From NCBI RefSeq assembly GCF_020911885.1, contig NZ_CP087132.1:868001-932000 (forward strand): 64,000 nt of DNA, in the 5' to 3' direction. Positions within the stretch are counted from its first letter, which is position 1. Every line of letters begins with the position of its first letter. Below the pieces are notes generated by a model, which saw nothing but the letters and a program-made list of their open reading frames with translations, ran no database searches and was not told the DNA's origin. Position numbers and translations under genes: made by a program. The DNA comes from Flavobacterium acetivorans. Its GTDB lineage: Bacteria; Bacteroidota; Bacteroidia; Flavobacteriales; Flavobacteriaceae. Shown here one piece after another: positions 51,284-61,042 of the stretch.

Positions 51284-52267
51284 TTATTTGATATAATCCA
51301 TAAAATCCTTGTGTTCCTCTTTTAAAAGCTCCTCTTTAGACAAGGATTTGAAATAATCATAGGTGATTTTCATTCCTTCGGCACGGTTTACCTTGGCTTC
51401 CCAACCCAGAATTTCTTTAGCTTTGGTGGTGTCAGGTTGTCTTTGTAAAGGATCGTTTATTGGTAAGGGATAATACACCACTTTTTGATTGGTTCCTGTC
51501 AATTTGATGATTTCTTCGGCAAAATCTTTAATGGTTATTTCGTCCGGATTTCCAATATTTACCGGATACACATAATCAGAATGCAATAATCTGAAAATCC
51601 CTTCGACCTGATCGTCAACGTAACAGAAAGAACGCGTTTGCATGCCATCGCCAAAAATAGTCAAATCCTCGCCACGCAAAGCTTGACCTATAAATGCCGG
51701 AATCACCCGACCATCATTGAGACGCATTCTTGGGCCATAGGTATTAAAAATACGAACTATTCTGGTTTCTACGCCATGAAAAGTATGATACGCCATTGTT
51801 ATAGATTCCTGAAAACGTTTGGCTTCGTCATAAACGCCTCTTGGACCAATGGTATTTACATTTCCGTAGTACTCTTCTGTTTGAGGATGAACTAATGGAT
51901 CTCCGTACACTTCAGAAGTGGATGCAATCAAGATTCTGGCTTTCTTAACTCTTGCCAATCCTAACAAATTGTGTGTTCCTAACGAACCTACTTTCAAGGT
52001 TTGAATCGGTATTTTTAAATAATCAATCGGACTTGCCGGTGAAGCAAAATGAAGGATATAATCCAATTGTCCCGGTACATGAACAAACTTGGTAATATCA
52101 TGATGATAGAATTCAAAATTTTCGAGTTTGAACAAATGTTCAATATTTTTTAAATCTCCTGTAATGAGATTATCCATTCCAATGACAAAATAACCTTCCT
52201 TGATAAAACGATCACACAAATGTGATCCCAAAAATCCCGCAGCACCTGTAATAAGTATCCTTTTCAT
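51284..52267 (-). CDS. UDP-glucuronic acid decarboxylase (UXS-like SDR)
   Basis: 327 residues. NAD motif [18 protein letters not shown], the SDR catalytic set as STSEVYGDP and YDEAKR, then [15 protein letters not shown] and [17 protein letters not shown]. It should convert UDP-glucuronate to UDP-xylose, a donor for GT2-like enzymes, acting in the cytoplasm. It lies between DUF6909 and GT2 on one strand, 29 bases before GT2. Confidence 0.93.
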   Translation of the reverse strand: MKRILITGAAGFLGSHLCDRFIKEGYFVIGMDNLITGDLKNIEHLFKLENFEFYHHDITKFVHVPGQLDYILHFASPASPIDYLKIPIQTLKVGSLGTHNLLGLARVKKARILIASTSEVYGDPLVHPQTEEYYGNVNTIGPRGVYDEAKRFQESITMAYHTFHGVETRIVRIFNTYGPRMRLNDGRVIPAFIGQALRGEDLTIFGDGMQTRSFCYVDDQVEGIFRLLHSDYVYPVNIGNPDEITIKDFAEEIIKLTGTNQKVVYYPLPINDPLQRQPDTTKAKEILGWEAKVNRAEGMKITYDYFKSLSKEELLKEEHKDFMDYIK

Positions 52268-52309
52268 ATGTAAATTTATTTGGCCATGACCATAAATGTT
52301 ATTGTCTTT

Positions 52310-53989
52310 TTAAATGATATTGAAAATTTGTTCCAATATTTTGATCGTAATCAAATACGTAGGCTTTACTCCTGTTGCTCCAAGTCCGCCCGAAGCCAAT
52401 GTGCTTCCGGTTTCCAAAGGATTATCCGAGGCATAATAAGCATATCTTACTTTGATGTCATGAGGAACACTTTTTCTGATTTTGGAAGCCGATTGAATGG
52501 CTTTTTGATAATAAGATCCTTCCATTTCTAAACCGATAACACCCCAAGTGGATTCATGGAAGAATTTCAACAAATCCTTATTTTGCAACGAAGTTCCCAA
52601 TACCGTAACCATAGGTCCGGCAAAAACTTCTATTCCGTTGCCTTCAAACATATTAGCAGTTAATTCATTATGGAAAAAATAATTATCTGCAGTTCCCTCA
52701 TTAATGTGGGCATTTGGAATCATGATATCTCCTTTTCCGCCTTCAAGAATTCCCGCTTTTCCCATTATGGAAACCGATTCTACATTGAGTAAAATATCTT
52801 TTTTGAAAGGTTTTAACAGCTCATCAATAGTTTCATAAGCCTGCTCTCCAAAGGCGTAATCCATAACGATAAGCACTGGTTTATTCGCTCCAATTTTAGC
52901 TTTGGGAAACGATGAATTAGCCCAATCAATTTTGGCTGTATCAAAAATTTGTACATCAATATTAGTTCCTGAAGTATCCGGCAACGAAATCATCCCTTGC
53001 TTTAAAGCAATTTCTTCGACCTTATTCCTTACTTCATTTGCTGTCGATTTACTTAACTCTTCGTAAATAAAGAAATCCGATTTGTCTTTAAAGTTCTTTT
53101 TTAAAGTTGTAGTAGCAAAAATAGAATTCATCACGCTGTGCATATTGGCACTAATCACGTGAATAGGGCGGTCTAAAAGACCATTTTGCTTTAAAACTTC
53201 CTTGATGTTTGTTGCCCAGATTTCCCCGTGAATATGATGACCCAAACGTTCCCTTAAAATAGGACTAAAAGTGATGGTTCTTTTATTATTGTCAACAACT
53301 TCTTCAATAGCTAATTTTCCGAGCCAATAAATAACATGTAAAAATCGGTCTGGCTCTGTTGCAGAACCAAAGTCATCATAAATATCTAAAATTTCCTCAA
53401 AAGTCCTACCCAGAATATTCGCTGCATGAGAAATGGCTTTCTCTTTTTCTATTTGAGATAATTTTTCATTATACGAAACTGCTTGTTCCAGTTTGTTCCA
53501 ATCGCGTGATACTTCGCCGGCGTCATCAAGCAAAACCCTATTTTTTATCTTATGGGATTCAATAAAAATAAAGGTCAAATGTGTCAAAATATCGTAGATG
53601 TCTGAACGCCCTCGCGTAATCTCCACATTCATTTGTTCTTCGTCTATGCGATAACAATTGCGTCTTCTTTTTGGGGGAACAATCGCCTGAAAATGGGATT
53701 TAGAATAGCCTTCATCCGAAGTTAGATTAATAAAACGACATTCTTCAATTCCTACCGGAAGCCGCTCAATAACGTATAAAAGTCCTTTTAGTTCTACTTT
53801 TTCTTCGGCAATATTTCCATAAATCTCCGGACGCAAAGCCAATAAAGCTTCACGCAAAGTATCACCCGAAACTCCCATAGGTTTATAGAAACCTCGGTTA
53901 AATAAATGGCGCATTGTGATGTACATTTTTTCAATTGCCGCCGATGATTCCTGCGCTCTGGATCTTGATATATTTTTAGTTTCTTTCAT
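52310..53989 (-). CDS. DUF6909 family protein with nucleosidase-like C-terminal domain
   Basis: 559 residues, no signal peptide. The N-terminal 300 residues are helical (RSRAQESSAAIEKMYITMRH; GLLYVIERLPVGIEECRFIN). The C-terminal half looks like a purine nucleoside phosphorylase/MTAN fold: VLIVMDYAFGEQAYETI, GKAGILEGGKGDIMIPNAH, VFAGPMVTVL, then GLEMEGSYYQKA near 486-497 and YYASDNP, recalling the MTAN EMEG and ISD motifs. Its substrate is unknown. It follows GH3 on one strand. Confidence 0.75.
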   Translation of the reverse strand: MKETKNISRSRAQESSAAIEKMYITMRHLFNRGFYKPMGVSGDTLREALLALRPEIYGNIAEEKVELKGLLYVIERLPVGIEECRFINLTSDEGYSKSHFQAIVPPKRRRNCYRIDEEQMNVEITRGRSDIYDILTHLTFIFIESHKIKNRVLLDDAGEVSRDWNKLEQAVSYNEKLSQIEKEKAISHAANILGRTFEEILDIYDDFGSATEPDRFLHVIYWLGKLAIEEVVDNNKRTITFSPILRERLGHHIHGEIWATNIKEVLKQNGLLDRPIHVISANMHSVMNSIFATTTLKKNFKDKSDFFIYEELSKSTANEVRNKVEEIALKQGMISLPDTSGTNIDVQIFDTAKIDWANSSFPKAKIGANKPVLIVMDYAFGEQAYETIDELLKPFKKDILLNVESVSIMGKAGILEGGKGDIMIPNAHINEGTADNYFFHNELTANMFEGNGIEVFAGPMVTVLGTSLQNKDLLKFFHESTWGVIGLEMEGSYYQKAIQSASKIRKSVPHDIKVRYAYYASDNPLETGSTLASGGLGATGVKPTYLITIKILEQIFNII

Positions 53990-54020
53990 TTTAATGTTTT
54001 TTAATAACCAAAGTATTATT

Positions 54021-55508
54021 TTAGTTTGTCTTTAACAAATCCACAATCTTCCTATCATTAGACAATCTTGGGATTTTATTTTGACCGCCCAATTTCCCGA
54101 TGGATTTCATATAATCCTGAAAACCATTTTTCGCAACCTTTGTAATTACTAGTTGCTGCAATACTTTTCCGGCAATCAAATCGTCATAATAGACATTTTG
54201 TTTGCGCATGGCGTTGTCTAAGGCTTTCGCAAAAGTACCTCTGTCTTTAGGTTCGTTTTCAAATTCGATAAACCATTCATGGTACGGCAATCCTTCTACT
54301 GGTGTGATTTGAGGCGCTACTGTAAACTCATTTACCCGAATATCAGTTCCCAGCATCGCTTCCTGTAAAGCACATTCTACCTCCTTGCCGATTACATGTT
54401 CTCCAAAAGCCGAAATATAATGTTTGATCCTTCCCGATACAATTATTCGATATGGTTTTAATGAGGTAAACTGAACCGTGTCGCCAATATTGTAACCCCA
54501 AAGTCCCGCATTGGTAGAAATAATCAACACATAATTTACATTTAATTCCACTTCGCCAATGGTATACCGTCTTGGATTTTCGGTAAAAAACTCGTCACTT
54601 TTCACAAATTCATAGAAAATACCGGCATTGAGTAAGAGCAGCATTCCTTTTTCCTTTTGAGAATCCTGATAGGCAAAAAAACCTTCCGAAGCCGGGAATA
54701 ACTCGATGCTGTCAACCTTTCTTCCTATTAAATTTTCAAATTTTGCTCTGTAAGGTTCGTAATTCACTCCTCCATAAATAAACAGATTGAAATTCTTAAA
54801 AATTTCTCCTATGCTTTTCCCTCCCTTTTGCTGTAATCGCTCAAAATACATTTGAACCCAAGATGGAATTCCGGAAATTACTGCCATATTTTCATGGTAA
54901 GTCTCTTCGACTATTGCATCAATTTTGGTTTCCCAATCCTCGATACAATTGGTTTCAAAAGAAGGCATGCGGTTTTTTTGTAAATATTTAGGAACAAAAT
55001 GAGCCACAATACCCGATAATCTTCCAAATTGTATTCCGTTTTTTTCTTCTAAAATTGGACTTCCTTGTAAGAAAATCATCTTACCGTCAACAAAATCCGC
55101 TTTTCCTGTTTCATGGATATAAAGCAAAATAGCATTTCGCGCGGCTTCAATATGATAAGGCATTGATTCCTTGGTGAGCGGAATGTATTTGGCACCAGAT
55201 GTAGTTCCCGAAGTCTTGGCAAAATAAAGTGGTTTTCCTTTCCATAAGATATTCTCCTCTCCTTTTACCACTCTTTCTACATACGGCTTTAGATCTTCAT
55301 AGTCCCTTATTGGAACCCGTTTTGCAAAATCTTCGTATGTTTTTATCTGGTCAAAATGATGGTCAATACCAAATTGTGTTTGTTTGGCCTGCTTTATTAA
55401 GTCAAGGAAAACTGCTTTTTGACTTGCAACAGGTTTAGTAGCCCAAGCCTGGGTTTTCGTATGTATTTTTTTGGCAAATAATTTTGCCGCAACGGATTTT
55501 ATTGACAT
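54021..55508 (-). CDS. GH3-family acyl-adenylating enzyme
   Basis: 495 residues. N-terminal KSVAAKLFAKKIHTKTQAWA, ATP motif FAKTSGTTSGAKYIPLT (about 100-112), FPASEGFFAYQDSQK, and GLWGYNIGDTVQFTSLKPYRI. GH3 enzymes in plants join amino acids to jasmonate or auxin; bacterial ones, common in Bacteroidota, have unknown acyl and amine partners. It lies 31 bases before the DUF6909 gene, suggesting a shared transcript. Confidence 0.92.
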   Translation of the reverse strand: MSIKSVAAKLFAKKIHTKTQAWATKPVASQKAVFLDLIKQAKQTQFGIDHHFDQIKTYEDFAKRVPIRDYEDLKPYVERVVKGEENILWKGKPLYFAKTSGTTSGAKYIPLTKESMPYHIEAARNAILLYIHETGKADFVDGKMIFLQGSPILEEKNGIQFGRLSGIVAHFVPKYLQKNRMPSFETNCIEDWETKIDAIVEETYHENMAVISGIPSWVQMYFERLQQKGGKSIGEIFKNFNLFIYGGVNYEPYRAKFENLIGRKVDSIELFPASEGFFAYQDSQKEKGMLLLLNAGIFYEFVKSDEFFTENPRRYTIGEVELNVNYVLIISTNAGLWGYNIGDTVQFTSLKPYRIIVSGRIKHYISAFGEHVIGKEVECALQEAMLGTDIRVNEFTVAPQITPVEGLPYHEWFIEFENEPKDRGTFAKALDNAMRKQNVYYDDLIAGKVLQQLVITKVAKNGFQDYMKSIGKLGGQNKIPRLSNDRKIVDLLKTN

Positions 55509-55581
55509 TTATTCGTACTTATTTGGATATTTTTTGCCCAGCTCACTTAAATACTGGCCGTTTTTTATTAGCATGTACAGG

Positions 55582-56094
55582 CTATTTGGACTTTTTCTTA
55601 ATCTCTTTTGAAGGAACTGATTGCGCCTTTTTTTCCTCTTTTGCTACTTCGTCCCTTAATTCCAATTCCTCTTTGGATGCTTTTAAATCAACATGAGGTG
55701 GCTGTGCATCAGTAGAATCCAAAATCGAATCTTTATTAAATTTAGCATATTCCAGTTCTCCGTTGAGTACTTTTTGGATAGATAAAATATAAGCTTCATT
55801 TTTTTTCAATGCCGTTGTCAAGGAATCTGATTTTAAAGCTAATTCCGTAGCATCTCTTTTTAATTTAGAAGAGGAATATCCCGGAATAAATTCACGCAAA
55901 GGCGTAAAGGCTATGATAAAAGTGGTTATTAAAATTAATAAAATTGCACCTATGGAGGCCACCACAAAAACATTCATTAAGGTTAGTCTTAAAGAAAAAG
56001 TTTCTTCAAAAGTATCTTCATTCAAAATAACCAAGCGGTTTTTTGTGAATAATTTACTGTGGATTTTTTTTCTTTTTAATCTTTTTCCTGACAT
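55582..56094 (-). CDS. M23-type membrane-anchored stub without peptidase domain
   Basis: 170 residues. N-terminal KKIHSKLFTKNRLVILNEDTFEE, one membrane helix (MNVFVVASIGAILLILITTF), then a charged helical segment. The start is close to that of Bacteroidota M23 metallopeptidases, but the peptidase domain is absent; short versions of this protein are common in the group. It may be a septal or envelope scaffold. Located between GH3 and tatA. Confidence 0.75.
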   Translation of the reverse strand: MSGKRLKRKKIHSKLFTKNRLVILNEDTFEETFSLRLTLMNVFVVASIGAILLILITTFIIAFTPLREFIPGYSSSKLKRDATELALKSDSLTTALKKNEAYILSIQKVLNGELEYAKFNKDSILDSTDAQPPHVDLKASKEELELRDEVAKEEKKAQSVPSKEIKKKSK

Positions 56095-56254
56095 GTTTTT
56101 TCTTTATCATACAAATATAATAATTAATGTCAATGATAACACTTTGCAAGTACACTTAGAACTTAATTGAAAAAGGGATTTGTTTTAATAAATTTTTAAC
56201 TCCCCAAAAACTAAATAATTATCTTAAAATGAGTTCCTATTAAGTTATTCTAAT

Positions 56255-56262
56255 TATCTTTG
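56255..56262 (+). promoter_or_regulatory. -7 box (TATCTTTG) for tatA
   Basis: Exact TAnnTTTG, 48 bases upstream of the tatA ATG. No TTG at 17-23 bases upstream. Confidence 0.5.
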
Positions 56263-56310
56263 TCGCCAGTTTTATTACAAATTTGCTTCGGCAATAAATC
56301 ATATTCAATC

Positions 56311-56493
56311 ATGGGAAGATTTGGAGTTACAGAAATCCTAGTTATTTTAGCAGTAGTTTTATTACTTTTTGGAGGTAAAAAAATTCCAGAATTAATGAAA
56401 GGTTTAGGAAGCGGAATTAAAGAATTCAAAAATGCCGCCAAAGAAGATCAGCCTGCTGATAAAAAAGAAGAAAGCGAAAACGAAAAAAAATAA
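56311..56493 (+). CDS. tatA: Sec-independent translocase protein TatA/E
   Basis: 60 residues from the ATG at 56311 ([42 protein letters not shown]). One helix plus an amphipathic helix with the FGxxKIPEL signature and a Lys/Glu tail. It forms the pore for folded Tat substrates. tatC is not in the window. It ends in a clear terminator. Confidence 0.95.
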   Translation: MGRFGVTEILVILAVVLLLFGGKKIPELMKGLGSGIKEFKNAAKEDQPADKKEESENEKK

Positions 56494-56522
56494 AAAAAGT
56501 CCCGAGATTCGGGACTTTTTTT
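56492..56522 (+). terminator. Terminator of tatA
   Basis: Arms AAAAAAAGTCCCGA and TCGGGACTTTTTTT, perfectly paired, loop GAT. Confidence 0.95.
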
Positions 56523-56668
56523 ATGACTTTAAATAATCATTGTCAGCTGAATGCTTCAAATATTCAATTAAAATCAGCTTATAAAATTCTATTTATTTTT
56601 CTTACTTTATATTTTTTTTGAAAGATTTTACTTATTACATTTACGCTGAAAATTTTAACTTCTAAAAA

Positions 56669-57277
56669 ATGAAAAAAATATTATTAGTAGTTGCTTTAGC
56701 TTCATTTGGTTTTACTAATGCACAAGTAAAAGAAAAAGGGGTAATTGAAATTACACCAAAAATTGGAACTTCAAGCTTTTCAGAATACAATGAAGAAAAT
56801 AATTCTACTGAATTTAATTCAGGAGTAGAATTAGGAGCAACAGTTGATTATTATTTTAATAACAGATGGAGTTTGCGTTCTGGATTAATTTTTGATAAAA
56901 TGGGAGGTAAATATGATGTTGGTGATCCTTTTTTATGGGAAGATCAATTAAATTATTTAAGTATTCCTGTCAATGCCAACTGGCACTTTGGTAGCACTAG
57001 AAAATGGAACTTAAATTTTGGATTAGCTCCTTCATTTTTAATGAGTGCAAAATTAAAAGAAAATGGATATACTAGTGATATTCCCAGTAGTGAAATAAAA
57101 TCTTTCCAATTAGGTTTCACTTTTGGGATTGGTTATAAAATAGGAATTACCGAAAAATTTGGGATTTTAATAGATGCACAATGGTTTAATGGTTTAACAA
57201 ATATTAATAAAACCAATAGTTCAGAAATAACAAATGGAGGTTATAGCTTTAATTTAGGTGGCGTTATTCAGCTATAA
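56669..57277 (+). CDS. Outer-membrane beta-barrel protein (PorT-like)
   Basis: 202 residues. Signal peptide VVALASFGFTNAQ, then about eight beta strands with alternating residues (YYFNNRWSLRSGLIFDKMGG; LGFTFGIGYKIGITEKFGIL) ending SFNLGGVIQL. It is a small barrel of the OmpW/PorT-like domain-13 type. Function unknown; no partner gene next to it. Confidence 0.82.
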   Translation: MKKILLVVALASFGFTNAQVKEKGVIEITPKIGTSSFSEYNEENNSTEFNSGVELGATVDYYFNNRWSLRSGLIFDKMGGKYDVGDPFLWEDQLNYLSIPVNANWHFGSTRKWNLNFGLAPSFLMSAKLKENGYTSDIPSSEIKSFQLGFTFGIGYKIGITEKFGILIDAQWFNGLTNINKTNSSEITNGGYSFNLGGVIQL

Positions 57278-57301
57278 AAGATATAAACTAATCATATTAC
57301 T

Positions 57302-57338
57302 AAAAAACCAGTTTCTTTATATTGAAACTGGTTTTTTT
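57302..57338. terminator. Bidirectional terminator between barrel and tex genes
   Basis: Perfect 14-base arms AAAAAACCAGTTTC (57302-57315) and GAAACTGGTTTTTT (57324-57337), 8-base loop, T tail. Confidence 0.9.
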
Positions 57339-57343
57339 ATGCT

Positions 57344-59467
57344 TTACAAAATCATCGTCAATTGAATTCGTTTTCTGTCCTCATCCACTTCGGTGACTTT
57401 TACTTCTACGTGTTGGTGCAATTTTACCACTTCATTTACATCCGAAACAAAACCGGCTTTGAGCTGGGAAATGTGAACCAGCCCGCTTTCTTTGATTCCG
57501 ATATCTACAAAACAACCAAAATTAGTGATGTTATTGACAATTCCCGGGAGAATCATCCCTGATTTTACATCTTTGATCGATTTTACATTGGGATCAAATT
57601 CAAACACTTTGGCTGATTTTCTAGGATCTAATCCTGGTTTTTCGAGCTCTTTTATAATGTCTTTTAGAGTTAATAAACCTATTTCGGGCGTTACATAATT
57701 TTCTGCTTTTATTAAAGCCGTTCTCTCCTTGTTGGCAATCAAATCATCAACCGAAAGCTTTAAATCTTTGGCCATTTTTTCTACAATTCCATAGGCTTCG
57801 GGATGTACAGCGGAATTGTCCAACGGATTTTTGGCATTCGAAATTCGGATAAAAGCCGCTCCTTGCTGATAGGCTTTTTCGCCCAAACGAGGCACTTTTT
57901 TAAGCTGTTTTCTATTTTCAAATGGACCGTTTTCTGAACGGTAATTCACAATATTTTCGGCCAACTTCTCTCCTATTCCACTCACATAACTCAACAAATG
58001 TTTACTTGCTGTGTTGATATTAATTCCAACCGAGTTCACGCAACGAATCACCGTATTGTCTAATTCTTCTTTCAATTTATTCTGATCTACATCATGCTGG
58101 TATTGGCCTACGCCAATGGCTTTAGGATCAATTTTTACCAATTCGGCCAAAGGATCTGACAATCTTCGACCAATTGAAACCGAACCGCGAACGGTTACAT
58201 CATAATTTGGAAATTCCTCTCTCGCAATCTTAGATGCCGAATAAACCGAGGCTCCAGCTTCAGAAACTATAAATACTTGCACTGGTTTATCAAAAGCAAT
58301 TTTTTTGATAAAGAATTCCGTTTCTCTTGAAGCAGTTCCGTTTCCTATCGAAATCGCATCAATTTTATAAGAATTGACCATCGAACGGATTTTTTTCATT
58401 GCCATAGCGCTTTCATTTTGTGGCGCATGCGGATAAATGGTTTCATTGTACAACAAATCTCCTTTTTCATCCAGGCAAACCACTTTACAACCGGATCTAA
58501 AACCGGGATCAATCGCCAAAATTCGTTTTTCGCCCAAAGGCGGTGCTAATAAAAGCTGACCTAAATTATTGGCAAAAACCTGAATAGAATTGGCATCTGC
58601 TTTGGCTTTGGCTTCCTGCAAGGTTTCATTAGAAATTGCCGGATTTAACAATCGTTTGAAACTGTCTTCGATTGCCAATTGCACATGTGGTGTGGCCGGG
58701 CTTTGTCCTTTTAACACCAATTCATCAATAATATCATAAGCTTCGTCAATATCCACTTCGACCTTGAACTTGATAAAACCTTCATTTTCGGCGCGAAGCA
58801 TTGCCAATAATCTGTGTGAAGGCGTTTTGGTCAAGGGTTCTGACCAATCAAAATATTGATTGAATTTTTGGGCCGCTTCTTCGTCTTTTTTGCTTTTTAC
58901 AACCTTAGTTGTAATGGTTGCTTTACGTTCGTACAAACGACGCAATTGTTTGCGAACATAAATATTTTCGTTAATCCATTCGGCTATAATATCCCGAGCT
59001 CCTTGCAAAGCGGCGTCTTCATTAATAACATTTTTATTCAAATATTTCGTAGCTAAGAAATCAACATCGTCTTTTCCTTGCGCCATGATGATTTTTGCCA
59101 AAGGTTCTAAACCGTTTTCACGAGCCACATCGGCTTTTGTTTTTTTCTTCTTTTTGAAAGGCAGGTAAAAATCTTCAATTTCTTGTAAATCAAAACTTTG
59201 TTGGATTTTTTTCTCTAATTCTGGCGTTAATTGTTTTTGTTCTTCAATTGATTTGAGAATAGCTTCTTTACGTTTTACGATTACTTCATATTCTTTTTGA
59301 AGTTTAGCAATTTGCTCAATTTGAACTTCATCCAGATTTCCAGTTGTATCTTTTCGATAACGAGAAATAAACGGAATGGTGCAATCTTCTTGTAAAAGTT
59401 CAACTGTTTTTTGAATGTTTATAGCTGCTGTTGCAACCGCTTTTTTTATGAAATCTATATTTGTCAT
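57344..59467 (-). CDS. tex: Transcription accessory RNA-binding protein Tex
   Basis: 707 residues. Tex parts in order: helical N-terminal region (TIPFISRYRKDTTGNLDEVQ), YqgF-like domain (ILAIDPGFRSGCKVVCLDE; IDAISIGNGTASRETEFFI), HhH repeats (VNSVGININTASKHLLSYVSGIG), and C-terminal S1 (GMILPGIVNNITNFGCFVDIGI). It binds RNA and affects transcription and toxin expression in other bacteria. Stands alone. Confidence 0.96.
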   Translation of the reverse strand: MTNIDFIKKAVATAAINIQKTVELLQEDCTIPFISRYRKDTTGNLDEVQIEQIAKLQKEYEVIVKRKEAILKSIEEQKQLTPELEKKIQQSFDLQEIEDFYLPFKKKKKTKADVARENGLEPLAKIIMAQGKDDVDFLATKYLNKNVINEDAALQGARDIIAEWINENIYVRKQLRRLYERKATITTKVVKSKKDEEAAQKFNQYFDWSEPLTKTPSHRLLAMLRAENEGFIKFKVEVDIDEAYDIIDELVLKGQSPATPHVQLAIEDSFKRLLNPAISNETLQEAKAKADANSIQVFANNLGQLLLAPPLGEKRILAIDPGFRSGCKVVCLDEKGDLLYNETIYPHAPQNESAMAMKKIRSMVNSYKIDAISIGNGTASRETEFFIKKIAFDKPVQVFIVSEAGASVYSASKIAREEFPNYDVTVRGSVSIGRRLSDPLAELVKIDPKAIGVGQYQHDVDQNKLKEELDNTVIRCVNSVGININTASKHLLSYVSGIGEKLAENIVNYRSENGPFENRKQLKKVPRLGEKAYQQGAAFIRISNAKNPLDNSAVHPEAYGIVEKMAKDLKLSVDDLIANKERTALIKAENYVTPEIGLLTLKDIIKELEKPGLDPRKSAKVFEFDPNVKSIKDVKSGMILPGIVNNITNFGCFVDIGIKESGLVHISQLKAGFVSDVNEVVKLHQHVEVKVTEVDEDRKRIQLTMIL

Positions 59468-59554
59468 TCTAGTTTGTTATTTTTTTCCAAAGGATAAATT
59501 TAGTTTAATCCATATGCGAAAATACTATCTTTAACTTTTAATTAATCACCAATA

Positions 59555-59818
59555 ATGATTTTATTCTACGTTTTTTTAGGACTTAATTTATTCACTTTTT
59601 TAATTATTGGCTACGACAAATATTTAGCCAAAAGAAATAAAAGAAGAATTCCAGAGAAAACACTTTTAAGCTTAGTCTTTTTTGGTGGGACAGTTGGTTC
59701 AGGATTAGGAATGCTGATTTTTAGACATAAAACAGCAAAAAGAAGCTATTTATTGAAGTTTTTTGGAATTGTTATATTTCAAATTGTAATTCTATATACT
59801 TTTTTTATACAGAAATAA
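59555..59818 (+). CDS. DUF1294 family small membrane protein
   Basis: 87 residues. Hydrophobic N-terminus, then GYDKYLAKRNKRRIPEKTLLSLVFFGGTVGSGLGMLIFRHKTAKRSY, the DUF1294 signature with a central charged loop. Two to three helices. Function unknown. Stands alone between tex and rpiB. Confidence 0.88.
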   Translation: MILFYVFLGLNLFTFLIIGYDKYLAKRNKRRIPEKTLLSLVFFGGTVGSGLGMLIFRHKTAKRSYLLKFFGIVIFQIVILYTFFIQK

Positions 59819-59858
59819 TTACTATAAAATAATAAGCTTTAAATTCAGTTAATAGAAA

Positions 59859-59886
59859 ACAAAAAAGCCCGGTAAATTACCGAGCT
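59859..59886 (-). terminator. Terminator after rpiB
   Basis: On minus AGCTCGGTAA and TTACCGGGCT pair (one A-C mismatch) with one-base loop, followed by a T run (plus A run at 59859-59866). It is 35 bases past the rpiB stop. Confidence 0.8.
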
Positions 59887-59920
59887 CTAATCTTATTTGG
59901 TGCGAAGCACCTAGAATTTT

Positions 59921-60349
59921 TTAGCAAGAAATCTTGTCAACTCTATTTTGATGTCTTCCTCCTTCAAATGCAGTATTTAAAAAAGTTTCTACTATTTCAA
60001 CTGCTTGTTGAATTGAAGTAAAACGAGCTGGAATACTAACAATGTTTGCATTATTATGTAATCTTGTCAACTCAGCAATTTCTTTTGTCCAACACAAACC
60101 TGCTCTTACTTTTTGATGTTTATTAACCGTCATAGCAATTCCGTTTCCGCTTCCGCAAATAACAATACCATAATCAGCCTTTCCTTCAGAAACATCTGTT
60201 GCAACCGGATGTGCAAAATCAGGATAATCTACGCTATCAGTTGTGTCAGTTCCATAATTAGTTACTTCGTGGCCTTTTTCTATTAACATTTCAACAATGG
60301 CTTTTTTATACTCCGGTCCTGCGTGATCGTTTCCTATTGAGATTTTCAT
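59921..60349 (-). CDS. rpiB: Ribose 5-phosphate isomerase B
   Basis: 142 residues. Start MKISIGNDHAGPEYKKAIVEML, active-site Cys in YGIVICGSGNGIAMTVNK, and HNNANIVSIPAR. It interconverts ribose 5-phosphate and ribulose 5-phosphate. Lies next to the candidate origin; a TAAATTTG -7 box lies 25 bases upstream on minus (60375-60382). Confidence 0.95.
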   Translation of the reverse strand: MKISIGNDHAGPEYKKAIVEMLIEKGHEVTNYGTDTTDSVDYPDFAHPVATDVSEGKADYGIVICGSGNGIAMTVNKHQKVRAGLCWTKEIAELTRLHNNANIVSIPARFTSIQQAVEIVETFLNTAFEGGRHQNRVDKISC

Positions 60350-61042
60350 TCTATATATATTAAGTTGTGTGCTGCAAATTTACCAAAAGATTATCGGATT
60401 TAATAAATGAAGGTTTTGTTTATTTGTTAAAAAATGAACAGTCTAAAATGACTCCATCTAAAATAATTCATAACTGTCTTATTATTAAAAAACTAGCTAC
60501 TTATCAACATTTTTTAAAATTTATAAAACATTGGAAATCAATTGCTATTATATAATTTATTTGTTAAAATTTTGCATTGTTAATAGCAAAACCTAAATAA
60601 CTGAAAATCAGTTAACTTTAAGTTAACATAAATTGTTCATAACTTGGGATAGAATTTTAGAAGTATTTTTTGCTTGTGTCGAAAAAATAAGTAATCCAAA
60701 ACCCACTTTTAAAAACCTAATTTAGTTTGGTGAATTTTTAGAAAAGTTATCAATATTTAAAAATGGTTTATCAACAGAAATTTTAAAAAGACTTATTTAC
60801 AATTTGAAAGCTTTTTAGTTTATCAACCGTTGTTAATTAAAATTCAAAAACGCTTTAAAATTAATTCTTTAGCTACAAATAACACTGTTGATAACTCTGA
60901 ATAACATACTAAAACTTCATTTCAATGCTTTTCAAAATAAATTTATTGCCACTATTAACACACTATAATAACCATTAAAAAATTATTTAAATTTAAATTT
61001 TCTTTTTTTTGTATTATATATATGTTGACAACTTTGAAAGAA
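60350..61042. other. Candidate chromosomal replication origin (oriC)
   Basis: A 693-base gene-free, very AT-rich region. DnaA-box-like nonamers: TTATCAACA at 60501-60509, TTATCAATA at 60747-60755, TTATCAACA at 60768-60776, TTATCAACC at 60820-60828, TGTTGATAA at 60886-60894, and TGTTGACAA at 61023-61031. Two GTTAAC hexamers lie at 60611 and 60622. A stretch of nearly pure A/T (60965-61022) next to the last nonamer could be the unwinding element. The rpiB and many other leftward genes read away on one side, rnr on the other. No dnaA is present, so this remains a prediction. Confidence 0.5.
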
